Source: a virus
IMG/VR virus record: IMGVR_UViG_3300013005_006089
Span: 1-33,327 of that record
Direction: 5' to 3' (one strand)
DNA length: 33,327 nucleotides
Below the pieces are notes generated by a model that was not told where the DNA came from, made no database searches, and worked only from the letters and a program-made list of their open reading frames with translations. Every line of letters begins with the position of its first letter. Within the stretch, counting starts at the first letter, position 1. Shown here piece after piece: positions 7,580 through 15,677 of this stretch. Both the position numbers and the translations under genes were made by a program.

Positions 7580-8629
7580 TTATTTGTTAATCAAAACGAT
7601 CGCCGAATCCACCAGGCCCGATTGGGGTCTAAGATCAAAAGTCGTTATGGAACTTTTGGGCACAATCTTAGAGAGTTCGTTTTTAAGACCCTCCTCTCCC
7701 GGAACGTCTTCTATCATATATAATCCGCCCTCGCTCAGCATAGGCCAGAGCAATTCAAAGGATCTGATTTGATCCGCCGGATTGTGACTTCCGTCATCAA
7801 TTACTACATCCAGTTTCTGTCCGCCGTTTAGATTATTTACTTCCAAAAACGGCTCCTTGTCCGAAGAATTTCCTATCACGACATTTATTCTTGGCTCCTT
7901 AAGGACTGATTCAGGATATATGTCAAGCCCGAAGACTTTGGCGTTCGGGAAAAAGTCCCGGAAGGTTCTGAGGCTTGCGCCTTGGGCCACCCCTATTTCC
8001 AAGAAAGATCTTGTTGAGAATCTCCTTGAGTTAAGCAGCGGTTCGTAAACATTCGTGTAGTGATGGAAACTATATTTTAGGTTCCAGTATATTACGGAAA
8101 GCCTTTCCATATCCGTTTTGGCTCCATGTGTCTCGGCCATCTCCTCCGATGGAATCGGCCGTCCGTTTCTTCTCGTTTCCGAAAAAAAACCCAACATGGA
8201 TTCGTTGTCTTGGAGCACGGCATGGCTTGGATTTCTGAAAATCATGTGATCCAGACCAGAGCACTTGCCTCCCTCAATAGCTGCCGGCGAGTTGCCTCTT
8301 ATTAAATCGGCAATCTTTGAAGCCAATCCTTCTGAAGGAACAAAGCCCTCCGGCATTGTCCAGACCCAGTCCCCCTCTTTGATTTCCAACAAGGCTCTCC
8401 TTGTCGCGCTCGTTCTGTCTTTTCTGCTCTCCCCGTCTACGACCACATTTGTGTTCGCGAAGGATTGAGATTGAGACTTGCAAGCCATGGATCTGTCCGA
8501 ACTGTGCGTCACTATCGTCCAAAGTACATCAAATCGTTTTTCAAGTTCGGATCTTTTAAATATTTCTGCCGCCTTCTCTATTAGGGGGTCGTTGCAAAGT
8601 ACGCCTGTGCTCAAAATATTAAGTTTCAT
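7580..8629 (-). CDS. SAM-dependent methyltransferase with N-terminal GT-A-like domain
   Basis: 349 aa. Residues ~185-349 form a class I methyltransferase of the macrocin-O-methyltransferase / cephalosporin-hydroxylase-like type: FLEIGVAQG (209-217), VFGLDIYPES (acidic end of strand 2), DVVIDDGSHNPADQ (274-287) and GGLYMIEDV. The IDDGSH motif is typical of enzymes acting on sugar hydroxyls with a divalent metal. Residues 1 to ~150 (NILSTGV…, RFDVLWTIVTHSS, GDWVWTMPEGFVPS) look like a small GT-A-like fold with a degenerate DxD position; I cannot say if it is active. No clear ribosome site; TATTTT sits five bases before the ATG. First gene of a two-gene unit with the carbamoyltransferase. Confidence 0.8.
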   Translation of the reverse strand: MKLNILSTGVLCNDPLIEKAAEIFKRSELEKRFDVLWTIVTHSSDRSMACKSQSQSFANTNVVVDGESRKDRTSATRRALLEIKEGDWVWTMPEGFVPSEGLASKIADLIRGNSPAAIEGGKCSGLDHMIFRNPSHAVLQDNESMLGFFSETRRNGRPIPSEEMAETHGAKTDMERLSVIYWNLKYSFHHYTNVYEPLLNSRRFSTRSFLEIGVAQGASLRTFRDFFPNAKVFGLDIYPESVLKEPRINVVIGNSSDKEPFLEVNNLNGGQKLDVVIDDGSHNPADQIRSFELLWPMLSEGGLYMIEDVPGEEGLKNELSKIVPKSSITTFDLRPQSGLVDSAIVLINK

Positions 8630-8634
8630 TCTCT

Positions 8635-8640
8635 AAAATA
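8635..8640 (-). promoter_or_regulatory. Possible leaderless -10 (TATTTT)
   Basis: On the minus strand TATTTT, then AGAGA, then the ATG at 8629. Same geometry as the motifs before 4545 and 30382. The intervening AGAGA could instead be a weak ribosome site, and no -35 element is evident. Confidence 0.25.
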
Positions 8641-8692
8641 GTGCCAGACAAGGCATTTTTTTTGGTGTACTTTGTAGGAAATTGGAGATTTG

Positions 8693-9589
8693 ATGTTTGA
8701 TCCGGATCAATTTCACAGAGATGCTTGTTTTGTTTATTTTGAGTCAAGAAACAAGACCTTGACTTCCTATAAGCACAGGGCTGGCCCGCTTCCCGGCGGC
8801 GGCCCCGGCCGGGGGTGCTGCGTAGAGCACTTGGTTAGGGATGCGTACGAATTAAGCCTCAAGCGAGATTTTAAATTCATTGTTTGTTGTGGCGATATGC
8901 GCATGCAATATCCGCAAATTCCCGATGTCAAGACTTTTTATTTTCATACTGAGACAGAAGACTACGAAGACACAGTTCCGTGCTACGCCTTCCATTCTTT
9001 GTCGCTAAAGGGAAGGTATGGGTTTTCCGGCGAGGGTTCTGACCGACATGAGGATTTCGTAATTTCCATAATGAAAGCGGGCGAAAAAAAGCCAAAGTGC
9101 GATCTGGGCGGTTTTGCAGGAACAATAGGTACGCACAAAAGAGAGTATTTTTTCAAGCAAGTGAAGGAGAAGCCCCTTTCGGATTTTTGCGAGTTCATAG
9201 AAGTCAGCTGGCTGGAGCCCACCCAAAACGAGCAATCTTGGCCGACAAACTTCATCACCATTCCGGAGCAGGTAGAAAGATGGAGGTTCATTGTCGATCT
9301 TCCCGGCCTTACTTGGACGGACAGGACCAAGTTCTATTTCTTCTCAAGAAGGCCTATGATTTTGGTGGATAGGCCGCACAAAGAGTTCTACTTCAAGAAC
9401 TTGACTCCTTGGGTTCATTATGTCCCTGCCCGTGACGCTGACGACGTTTGCAGAAGCATATCAAAGCTTTTGGAAGATCCATCACTAGAGAAGGAGATAG
9501 CCCAGAACGCCTTGGAATTCGCTCAAAAAAACCTAACTAGAAACAATGCCCTCGAGCGCTACAGAAATATTATGGATAACCAATTGTGA
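8693..9589 (+). CDS. Glycosyltransferase family 90 (CAP10/LPS glucosyl/xylosyltransferase-like)
   Basis: 298 aa from ATG 8693, preceded by GGAG at 8684-8687. The signature region lies in the C-terminal third: DLPGLTWTDRTKFYFFSRRPMI, VDRPHKEFYF, then PWVHYVPARDADD, a helix with SISKLLEDP and a closing FAQKNLTRNNALERYRNIM. This matches GT90 enzymes (fungal CAP10, animal POGLUT, bacterial LPS transferases), which transfer glucose or xylose. The N-terminal part carries HRAGPLPGGGPGRGCC, an unusual Gly/Pro-rich loop. It is shorter than most GT90 proteins and lacks a signal peptide, so it is probably cytosolic. It stands alone between the divergent methyltransferase and converging operon. Confidence 0.8.
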   Translation: MFDPDQFHRDACFVYFESRNKTLTSYKHRAGPLPGGGPGRGCCVEHLVRDAYELSLKRDFKFIVCCGDMRMQYPQIPDVKTFYFHTETEDYEDTVPCYAFHSLSLKGRYGFSGEGSDRHEDFVISIMKAGEKKPKCDLGGFAGTIGTHKREYFFKQVKEKPLSDFCEFIEVSWLEPTQNEQSWPTNFITIPEQVERWRFIVDLPGLTWTDRTKFYFFSRRPMILVDRPHKEFYFKNLTPWVHYVPARDADDVCRSISKLLEDPSLEKEIAQNALEFAQKNLTRNNALERYRNIMDNQL

Positions 9590-9597
9590 TTTTGTCG

Positions 9598-10668
9598 TCA
9601 AATGGATTTGGCCAATATATAATCCACAAAGCATTGAGACATTTGGAATGCGGGCTTTTCGTCCTTTCCCCATTGCTTTATTTCAAATACATCAAGTATC
9701 CTTTTTTTAACCATATCATTTTTTGAGAAAAAAGGCTCCACTTCTTGAAAGTCAATCTCTTGCTCTTCTACCGTGGTCAACCCAGCCTCTCCTATTGCTT
9801 TTGAATATGTGGCCAAGGGAAAAATTACTTTTTGATTGGCTTCTACCTCAACTCCGATATCCCTCAGTTCTTTTTCTGTGAACACTAAATGAACAAAAGC
9901 CTTGTTGATTTTTTTATACACATGTCCTCCATGACGCCCTGACCAAGGATGGCATCTCAAATACATCTTTCCATCTTCCGCAAGAACCGACTTTGCCTTT
10001 TCTAGCACTTCTCTCATGCTTTCTTTCTTGACATGATCTAAAACATCGTACAGCAGAATTATATCGTATGGGCCTTTTGACCTAACTAAATCAAAATTTG
10101 TAGTCAGAATAAAAGATTGATCAACTTTTTCCCAGTCAAATTTACTCTTTGAATTTTTTTCTATATCATAGCCAACCGATAACTCTGCAAGTTTGGAACA
10201 ATAATCAGCCACATGTCCCTCGCCGCAACCAAAATCTAGAAATTTTTTCCCATCAAGAGACGGAAGCAATATGTCTGCGATCCCTTCGGCTCTTTCTTTT
10301 TTGTCATCCTCAGAATTTTCATCGGCTATTTGAGAACTGAATACAGCTTGAGGCCATTCGTCGGAAAACAACAATTCTTTAAGGCTTTCAAATTCCAAAC
10401 TTGAGCTGTCAAATTTTTTAAATTCTGACTTGCCAAAAGCAATGTATTTTGAGAAGAAATCTTTAGGAGACATTGTGACGATGTCGTTGTCTTCTATGAA
10501 GGCAAAATGGTATTTTGAGTCTTCTTCTTCAATCACCGCAAGCACATTTTGCTCTTCGTGCATCTTGCCACGAAGTATGTCTAATAGACCTGCACACGCC
10601 AGGTCAAAAGAGGCGAAGGTTTGGCGTTCAACATTTCCGTTGTTTGAGAGTATAGCAGTGTTAACCAT
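9598..10668 (-). CDS. Class I SAM-dependent methyltransferase
   Basis: 356 aa. Motif I is FLDFGCGEGHVADYC (143-157), followed by VGYDIEKN (acidic residue for the SAM ribose), GPYDIILLYDVLDHV (motif IV region) and the post-motif LAEDGKMYLRCHPWSGRHGG. The ~135 residues before the Rossmann core have no family I recognise (NTAILSNNGNVERQTFASFDL…). Substrate unknown; a Methyltransf_11/23-type small-molecule or sugar substrate fits the setting. Last gene of a minus-strand run led by the WbsX-like gene, 15 bases after the preceding GT. No convincing ribosome site, though A/T-rich TATTATAAT lies directly upstream. Confidence 0.8.
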   Translation of the reverse strand: MVNTAILSNNGNVERQTFASFDLACAGLLDILRGKMHEEQNVLAVIEEEDSKYHFAFIEDNDIVTMSPKDFFSKYIAFGKSEFKKFDSSSLEFESLKELLFSDEWPQAVFSSQIADENSEDDKKERAEGIADILLPSLDGKKFLDFGCGEGHVADYCSKLAELSVGYDIEKNSKSKFDWEKVDQSFILTTNFDLVRSKGPYDIILLYDVLDHVKKESMREVLEKAKSVLAEDGKMYLRCHPWSGRHGGHVYKKINKAFVHLVFTEKELRDIGVEVEANQKVIFPLATYSKAIGEAGLTTVEEQEIDFQEVEPFFSKNDMVKKRILDVFEIKQWGKDEKPAFQMSQCFVDYILAKSI

Positions 10669-10683
10669 GTCATTATAATAGTT

Positions 10684-11406
10684 TCATACCAATATTTTAT
10701 TAGTGGTTTTTTTTAAGAATGATTTGAGATACGAGAAGTTTCCGTGGTTGGAACCGGCAAAATGCGTTCCGGACGAACCTTCCTTATAGGGCGCGAAACC
10801 GACATTCGGATTTGCCACCCAGATCACTTTGAGAGGAACGACTATCAAATCCAATTTTTTTACAGCGAGGCAAAATGCACCTTGGTCATCGCTATGGGTT
10901 TCCCATCTTTGATTTCCTATTGTATTATTTAATTCAGAACCGAAATCAAACTCGGGCGGAAGTCCAAAAAAACCAGTGTTGATTGCGTCTTGTTCTTTGG
11001 GAATTCTGTTTTGAAAATTTCCGAAGAATGGCTTGTGTGCGGCCGTTACTATAGCCGCATCTTTTCTTGACAAGAAATTATCAAGTTCTGAAAATTTTGA
11101 GTAAACAATCAAGTCATTGTCTATAAATACCTCATGATCATCTTTGCTAATTCTGGGCGGGTAGAATTTCCACGCCGAATCAAACGGCGGTATTTTTAGT
11201 GAGCTTTTGTACTTAGATTGCTCTATAAGATCTACATCCAAATCTCTTAAAATATCAAGTTCTTTTGTCTTAATTCCATTGTGGCAAACAAATATCCCAT
11301 TTGATGGTCTGCCGAATGTTTTGATCCAAGATTTTATTGATCTTTTCAGGCAAGTTAGGCCCAATCTATTGCAAGGCCCGATAGTCCATCTTACTATTAA
11401 TCCCAT
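10684..11406 (-). CDS. GT-A-like glycosyltransferase
   Basis: 240 aa from ATG 11406, which overlaps the previous gene's stop as TAATG; the frame is open to 11466 but that would overlap the upstream gene by 61 bases. Features: IFVCHNG near the N-terminus, then EVFIDNDLIVYS with a DND at the DxD position, NTGFFGLPPEF (the 'sugar-pocket' NTG motif), DDQGAFCLAV and a late THFAGSNHGN whose histidines could bind the metal. This order is typical of GT8/GT-A retaining-type enzymes, but I cannot place it in a named family. It belongs to the AT-rich block. Substrate unknown. Confidence 0.65.
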   Translation of the reverse strand: MGLIVRWTIGPCNRLGLTCLKRSIKSWIKTFGRPSNGIFVCHNGIKTKELDILRDLDVDLIEQSKYKSSLKIPPFDSAWKFYPPRISKDDHEVFIDNDLIVYSKFSELDNFLSRKDAAIVTAAHKPFFGNFQNRIPKEQDAINTGFFGLPPEFDFGSELNNTIGNQRWETHSDDQGAFCLAVKKLDLIVVPLKVIWVANPNVGFAPYKEGSSGTHFAGSNHGNFSYLKSFLKKTTNKILV

Positions 11407-12149
11407 TAGTATATTTTTATTTCTTGAAACTCTATATTGTTTTTCTTGAAGTAAGCCATGTTGCAAAAAATATTATTTTCGTAATCTATTTTTACATTAT
11501 CGCTATTTAGTCTAAAAATATCATGAACCACTGACTGATCACAATTATAAAGATTAATGTGGTCGCTACAATCAAAAATATCCCATATTTTTATTTGGGA
11601 GCATTTTTCAAAAAAATCTAAACAAAATTCTCTTTTTCCCATCCAAGCACCGGAGTTCAAAAATTTGAACTTTGATCCCAAACCTATTTTTTCTTGAAAT
11701 TTTTTGTTCTCATTGAAGTAGGCGTTTTGAATGCCAGGATAAAACCTCATCTCCCCGTTAAAGATCAATTCGCATCCTAATTCTTTAAACTTAGATAGAG
11801 CTTCTTTCGGACTCCCTAAAAATATTACATCGTGCGAATCTAATCCTATGAAATATTCGGAGTCGCAATTCTTTATGGCCTCTAGAGTAAGATCAAATTT
11901 AAAAAGATTGTTCCATATTTCAATTCCACTTCCTGTTTTTATGTAGGGTATTTTCTTAATATCCAATGATCTCTCCAAAACGCCCTTTTCAAGGTTGTTC
12001 CATGTGATTATTGATAGGTTTTTGGGAATTTTTTCTTGATCGTGGTTATGTTTGAAGTATCTGGACTTCAAAACGCTCCATGCGTCGTTCAAGTCGGGAG
12101 AATGAAAGATAATTGGAAAAGTGCCCGATAATTTGTTTTTTACTCTCAT
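11406..12149 (-). CDS. PLOD-like glycosyltransferase
   Basis: 247 aa. YFIGLDSHDVIFLG (DSHD at the metal site), ELIFNGEMRFYPG, FKFLNSGAWMGK, CDQSVVHDIF and KIDYENNIF follow the order seen in the glycosyltransferase domain of collagen lysyl hydroxylases and their viral and bacterial relatives (acidic DxD, F/FP, LNSG, DDQ, KLD…IFQ). It is a stand-alone GT domain. The start forms an ATGA overlap with the WbsX-like gene and the stop overlaps the next start, so three genes are tightly coupled. The acceptor of bacterial and phage members is generally unknown. Third-base AT-richness is strong. Confidence 0.75.
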   Translation of the reverse strand: MRVKNKLSGTFPIIFHSPDLNDAWSVLKSRYFKHNHDQEKIPKNLSIITWNNLEKGVLERSLDIKKIPYIKTGSGIEIWNNLFKFDLTLEAIKNCDSEYFIGLDSHDVIFLGSPKEALSKFKELGCELIFNGEMRFYPGIQNAYFNENKKFQEKIGLGSKFKFLNSGAWMGKREFCLDFFEKCSQIKIWDIFDCSDHINLYNCDQSVVHDIFRLNSDNVKIDYENNIFCNMAYFKKNNIEFQEIKIY

Positions 12150-13183
12150 AGTTTTATATCTGCCTTTTTTGCCTTTTTGATTGCCTCAAGATAACCGTAT
12201 TCGTCTATCTCCTCCGGCTCCAAAGCACAGCCCTCGCCCCATTCGTTCCAAGCATTTATGAAAATAAATTCAGATGAGTTTGATCTGATTATGGATTTCA
12301 AATTATCTTCAAATAATTTTGGGGTATTTTTTACAAACACATTGCATCTTATCGGGCTTCTGGGAGAACTGTCAAATCCTACCATGGTTCCTTTGAAATG
12401 ATTCTTGTGAACTGGCTTGTCAGAAATTATTCTATCGTAAACTTTTCTCATGTCATAAAACGCTGCTTTGTTCTGCACTATCCTTTCTATCATTTTTTCG
12501 TCCCATAGAAAATTTGGATAAAAGTCAAAAGAAGCGTCAAAGTACTCGGCATATGACTTGAAGTCGTCGACGAAAAAATTGCCTATTGTCATTACTAAAA
12601 AAATACCATTGAACCCCAGATCAATCATTCTAGATCGCCAGTATTCAAATCTTCTTTTGAAATTTTTTATTTGAGATACCCTGTATATGATGAATAAGGG
12701 CTTTCCGTCAATTTTTATGTAATTTTTGCTTTTGAAAAAGGGGAGCAAGTAATCCAGATGTTTTTCCCACTCTTCTTCATCTCCATAGTTATTTGGCTGA
12801 AGAAGTTCGCCATTGCCTCCGTTCATTCTTCTTGTCCACGGTTCGTTGGCCCAGCTCAAGCAGAACGGAATGTCCGGCTCTCCATCTTCAAGCATTTTTT
12901 TTAAGACAGAGTCCATTAGGACTTTGTCGCCAAACCAATAGTGGTAGTAACAAAACCCATAAACGCCATATTTTTTCGCCATCCTTGCTTGTTTGGCCCT
13001 TATATCTTTGTCAAGAAGTGAATAGTATCCTATGTCCGAGTGCGGCCTCTTTATTCTGTGGTCGGGATCTAACGAAACTGCGCTTCTCACGCATGTCCAT
13101 TCTGTGAAACCTTCACCCCACCACAGATTATTTTCTTCAAATTCGTGATACTGAGGGAGATAGAGTGCAATTATTTTTGTCAT
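12146..13183 (-). CDS. WbsX-like glycan-processing protein
   Basis: 345 aa. The opening ALYLPQYHEFEENNLWWGEG then FTEWTCV, the CYYHYWFGD segment, LSWANEPWTRRMNG and the C-terminal INAWNEWGEGCALEP are hallmarks of the WbsX family (Glyco_tran_WbsX), found in O-antigen and capsule clusters and structurally related to GH99-type barrels. Whether members transfer or hydrolyse sugars is not settled. Length fits the family. It is the first gene of the minus-strand run to 9598, starts 22 bases from the divergent plus-strand operon, and has no obvious Shine-Dalgarno. Probably acts on the same glycan as its neighbours. Confidence 0.88.
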   Translation of the reverse strand: MTKIIALYLPQYHEFEENNLWWGEGFTEWTCVRSAVSLDPDHRIKRPHSDIGYYSLLDKDIRAKQARMAKKYGVYGFCYYHYWFGDKVLMDSVLKKMLEDGEPDIPFCLSWANEPWTRRMNGGNGELLQPNNYGDEEEWEKHLDYLLPFFKSKNYIKIDGKPLFIIYRVSQIKNFKRRFEYWRSRMIDLGFNGIFLVMTIGNFFVDDFKSYAEYFDASFDFYPNFLWDEKMIERIVQNKAAFYDMRKVYDRIISDKPVHKNHFKGTMVGFDSSPRSPIRCNVFVKNTPKLFEDNLKSIIRSNSSEFIFINAWNEWGEGCALEPEEIDEYGYLEAIKKAKKADIKL

Positions 13184-13204
13184 TTGTCTTGCTTACCTAA
13201 GATC

Positions 13205-14101
13205 ATGGATAGAAAGGTTCGAGCCATCTGTCCAGCCGATTGGTTTCACCACAATACCGGCTGGCCGTCTTGCGTGAGAGAAGTTAGAAATCAACTCCAT
13301 ACCAATATTGGAGTTGATTTCTATCTGAATTCCATGATTCATATGCTGGAAAATGGGAACTATCCCAAAAGGCCTTGGGTAGGAGTTCTTCATGCAACTC
13401 CGGATCAGCATGTTAGGACTCTCATTTCCGAAAGCATTTACATGGAAAAATGCGTTGGTATATTTGGCCTTTCGGGATATGTTTGTGACTTTTTAAAGTC
13501 AATAACCGATAAAAAAGTTTCAAGGATACATCTTGCGGTAGGCCGCCCTGCTCATCCATTCAATCCAGACAAGTTCTTATCCAATCAGAGCCCCAAAATT
13601 TTAATGATAGGTCATTGGATGAGAAGATTTGAATCTATTTATCAATTGGTTGCAAAAGGATACAAAAAAACAATATTGATGTGCAAGGCACCAGAGGCGC
13701 CGGACTACGAAAATTTTTCAATCAAATTTCAAAAAAATGACCAGGTTTATTTGGAAAAAAGTCTAGCAAAAAGTGATTACGAAAAAATCTTTGAAGACAA
13801 TTTGGTGTTTTTGGATCTTTTGGATTCTTCTGCGAATAATTCTGTTATAGAATGTATGGTTAACAGAACTCCCTTGTTAATCAATAGGCTTCCCGCACTA
13901 GAAGAGCATTTAGGAAGTTCATACCCATTGTTTTTTGATAGTATTGATGAAGCTTCTTGTAAGATTAATGATAAAAATTTAATTTTGTACGCTCATGAGC
14001 ACATGAAGAGTATAAATATAGACAAATACTTATTGGAAAATTTTGCAAGATATTTGTCTGAATCCGATGTTTACAAGTCATTACCAAAAGTTAAAATATG
14101 A
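13205..14101 (+). CDS. GT-B-like glycosyltransferase
   Basis: 298 aa from ATG 13205 (MDRKVRAICPADWF); the open frame reaches back to 13145 but would overlap the divergent gene. The N-terminal half has WVGVLHATPDQHVR and IFGLSGYVCDFL; the C-terminal half has ILMIGHWMRRF (start of the second Rossmann domain), VFLDLLDSSANNSVIECMVNRTPLLINRLPALEEHLG and YPLFFDSIDEA, the pattern of a GT-B nucleotide-sugar domain in which the conserved Glu follows SANN. Exact family unknown. It leads a four-gene plus-strand operon in which every junction is an ATGA overlap. No clear Shine-Dalgarno site. Confidence 0.7.
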   Translation: MDRKVRAICPADWFHHNTGWPSCVREVRNQLHTNIGVDFYLNSMIHMLENGNYPKRPWVGVLHATPDQHVRTLISESIYMEKCVGIFGLSGYVCDFLKSITDKKVSRIHLAVGRPAHPFNPDKFLSNQSPKILMIGHWMRRFESIYQLVAKGYKKTILMCKAPEAPDYENFSIKFQKNDQVYLEKSLAKSDYEKIFEDNLVFLDLLDSSANNSVIECMVNRTPLLINRLPALEEHLGSSYPLFFDSIDEASCKINDKNLILYAHEHMKSINIDKYLLENFARYLSESDVYKSLPKVKI

Positions 14102-14895
14102 AAGTAATTTCCGTAACCCCAGCAGGCAGAGCCAGATATATCAATATATTGGCTAATTATATTCTAAAAAATAGAGATAAAATTGATGAACATCATTTTT
14201 GGATCAATACGGATGTTCAAGAAGACATATTGGCCATTGAAAAATGGTGCAAAAATCACCCAGATTTTTTTAAGGCAATAATGCCAAAATTCCCTCCGCC
14301 CAGAACCGCCAAAACAATACATCATTTTTATAAGGATTATTGCGAAGAGGATAGGGTTTACTTAAGATTTGACGACGATATTTGCTGGATGGCTGATGAT
14401 TGCGTTGCTGAATTGATCAAATTTAGAATGGAAAATAAAGATTTGTTTTTAGCGTATGCAAATGTGATTAATCACACTACTTGCAACAGATTTCACTCAA
14501 GAAAAATAAAATTTCCTGTTTTGGATTATTATTTCAATGGAAGTCACGCCAAAATAATTCACCATGCTTTTATTAACAGACTGCGCAGAAACGAATTAAG
14601 CGACTATTTATTTGAAGATTGGATAGTAGAAAAAAACGAAAGAGTATCGACAAATGTAATATCTTGGTTTGGATCTCATTTAAAAGAGATAAATGGAAAT
14701 GTAGTTGGAAATGAAGAGCAATTTTTAGCTGTTGATTATCCAAAAATGTCTGGGAAGAAGAACGGAATATGTGGATCTGCTTTGGCGTGTCATTTCGCAT
14801 ACGCACCCCAGAGAAATTACTTGGAAAAAACAAATCTCCTTTCATTATACGAAAAATATAGCGTCAATAATAATATTAAAAAGTTTTTTGTATGA
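14098..14895 (+). CDS. GT-A-like glycosyltransferase
   Basis: 265 aa, ATGA overlap with the preceding gene. KVISVTPAGRARYINILANYI is an inverting-GT-like first strand and helix; VYLRFDDDICWM carries the acidic DxD cluster (~residues 91-95); later GNEEQFLAVDYP and CHFAYAPQRNYLE resemble the acceptor loop and metal-binding His of GT-A enzymes. I do not recognise a named family. Strongly AT-rich coding, like the next gene, compared with genes before 9 kb. Substrate unknown. Confidence 0.6.
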   Translation: MKVISVTPAGRARYINILANYILKNRDKIDEHHFWINTDVQEDILAIEKWCKNHPDFFKAIMPKFPPPRTAKTIHHFYKDYCEEDRVYLRFDDDICWMADDCVAELIKFRMENKDLFLAYANVINHTTCNRFHSRKIKFPVLDYYFNGSHAKIIHHAFINRLRRNELSDYLFEDWIVEKNERVSTNVISWFGSHLKEINGNVVGNEEQFLAVDYPKMSGKKNGICGSALACHFAYAPQRNYLEKTNLLSLYEKYSVNNNIKKFFV

Positions 14896-15677
14896 AGAAG
14901 TACATCTACTTGAGATCATCTCCTGATTGGCATAAAATCAAATCAATAGATCAATACCTAGAAGCCAATAAGAACTCAAGATCTCTTATGAAAAATTGGC
15001 TTCCCATTTTAAAATATGCTATTTTAGAATGGAATAGAACATTCAAAATTAATTACTTTGATTTTAGACACAAAATGAAAGAAGTTACTATTGAAAATAT
15101 ATCTAAATTAAAAGATGCTTATATAGTAACTAAATCAGATAAGCAAATTTTGGATTTAGAAAAAGAAGATTTTTTGCTTTATTTAATAGACGATGACGAT
15201 TGGGTTTCTGAAAATGTTTTTGATCAAAATTATTTGAAATTAGAAGATAATGATGATGTTGTAGTATGGCCTTTTGGATTTTTTAGAAGCGATCATGTCA
15301 TGATCACCGATATCAAAAAGCCCATAGATGACATAAGGTGGGTTTATTCAAATAATGCAATCATTACAAGCAAAGGATATAGAAAGCTTTGTGAAGTTGC
15401 TGTGGATTTTTTGGAAGATCATAGAGAGGTCGATGTTTGTTGTCAAAATAATTTTGTTATAAAGATTACGCATCAAGTTTTGAGTGCTTATAACCACTCT
15501 CCTGCAAGCGCCACCAAGTTGTGGGGACACCATAAGCACGGCGGTGGTTCAATAAGAAACTTGATTTCTGGCTATGGTCAAATTCCATTGATTCCTGAGG
15601 AATTGAGTTGGTCTTATCCATACGCTAAAAAAATTTGGAATTTGATCTTAAGTTTGGAAAGGAAGGTTTTTATATGA
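14892..15677 (+). CDS. GT-A-like glycosyltransferase with DDDDW acidic motif
   Basis: 261 aa, four-base overlaps on both sides. FLLYLIDDDDWVSENVF (~93-109) is the DxD-type motif of GT2-like enzymes; AYIVTKSDKQI precedes it and VVVWPFGFFRSD, SNNAIITSKGYRKL and SAYNHSPASATKLWGHH follow, with the terminal His pair a possible metal ligand. It resembles short GT2/GT-A proteins in capsular clusters but no named family. It is among the most AT-rich genes of the window. The ribosome site of the next gene (AAGGAAGG) lies in its 3' end. Confidence 0.6.
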   Translation: MKKYIYLRSSPDWHKIKSIDQYLEANKNSRSLMKNWLPILKYAILEWNRTFKINYFDFRHKMKEVTIENISKLKDAYIVTKSDKQILDLEKEDFLLYLIDDDDWVSENVFDQNYLKLEDNDDVVVWPFGFFRSDHVMITDIKKPIDDIRWVYSNNAIITSKGYRKLCEVAVDFLEDHREVDVCCQNNFVIKITHQVLSAYNHSPASATKLWGHHKHGGGSIRNLISGYGQIPLIPEELSWSYPYAKKIWNLILSLERKVFI

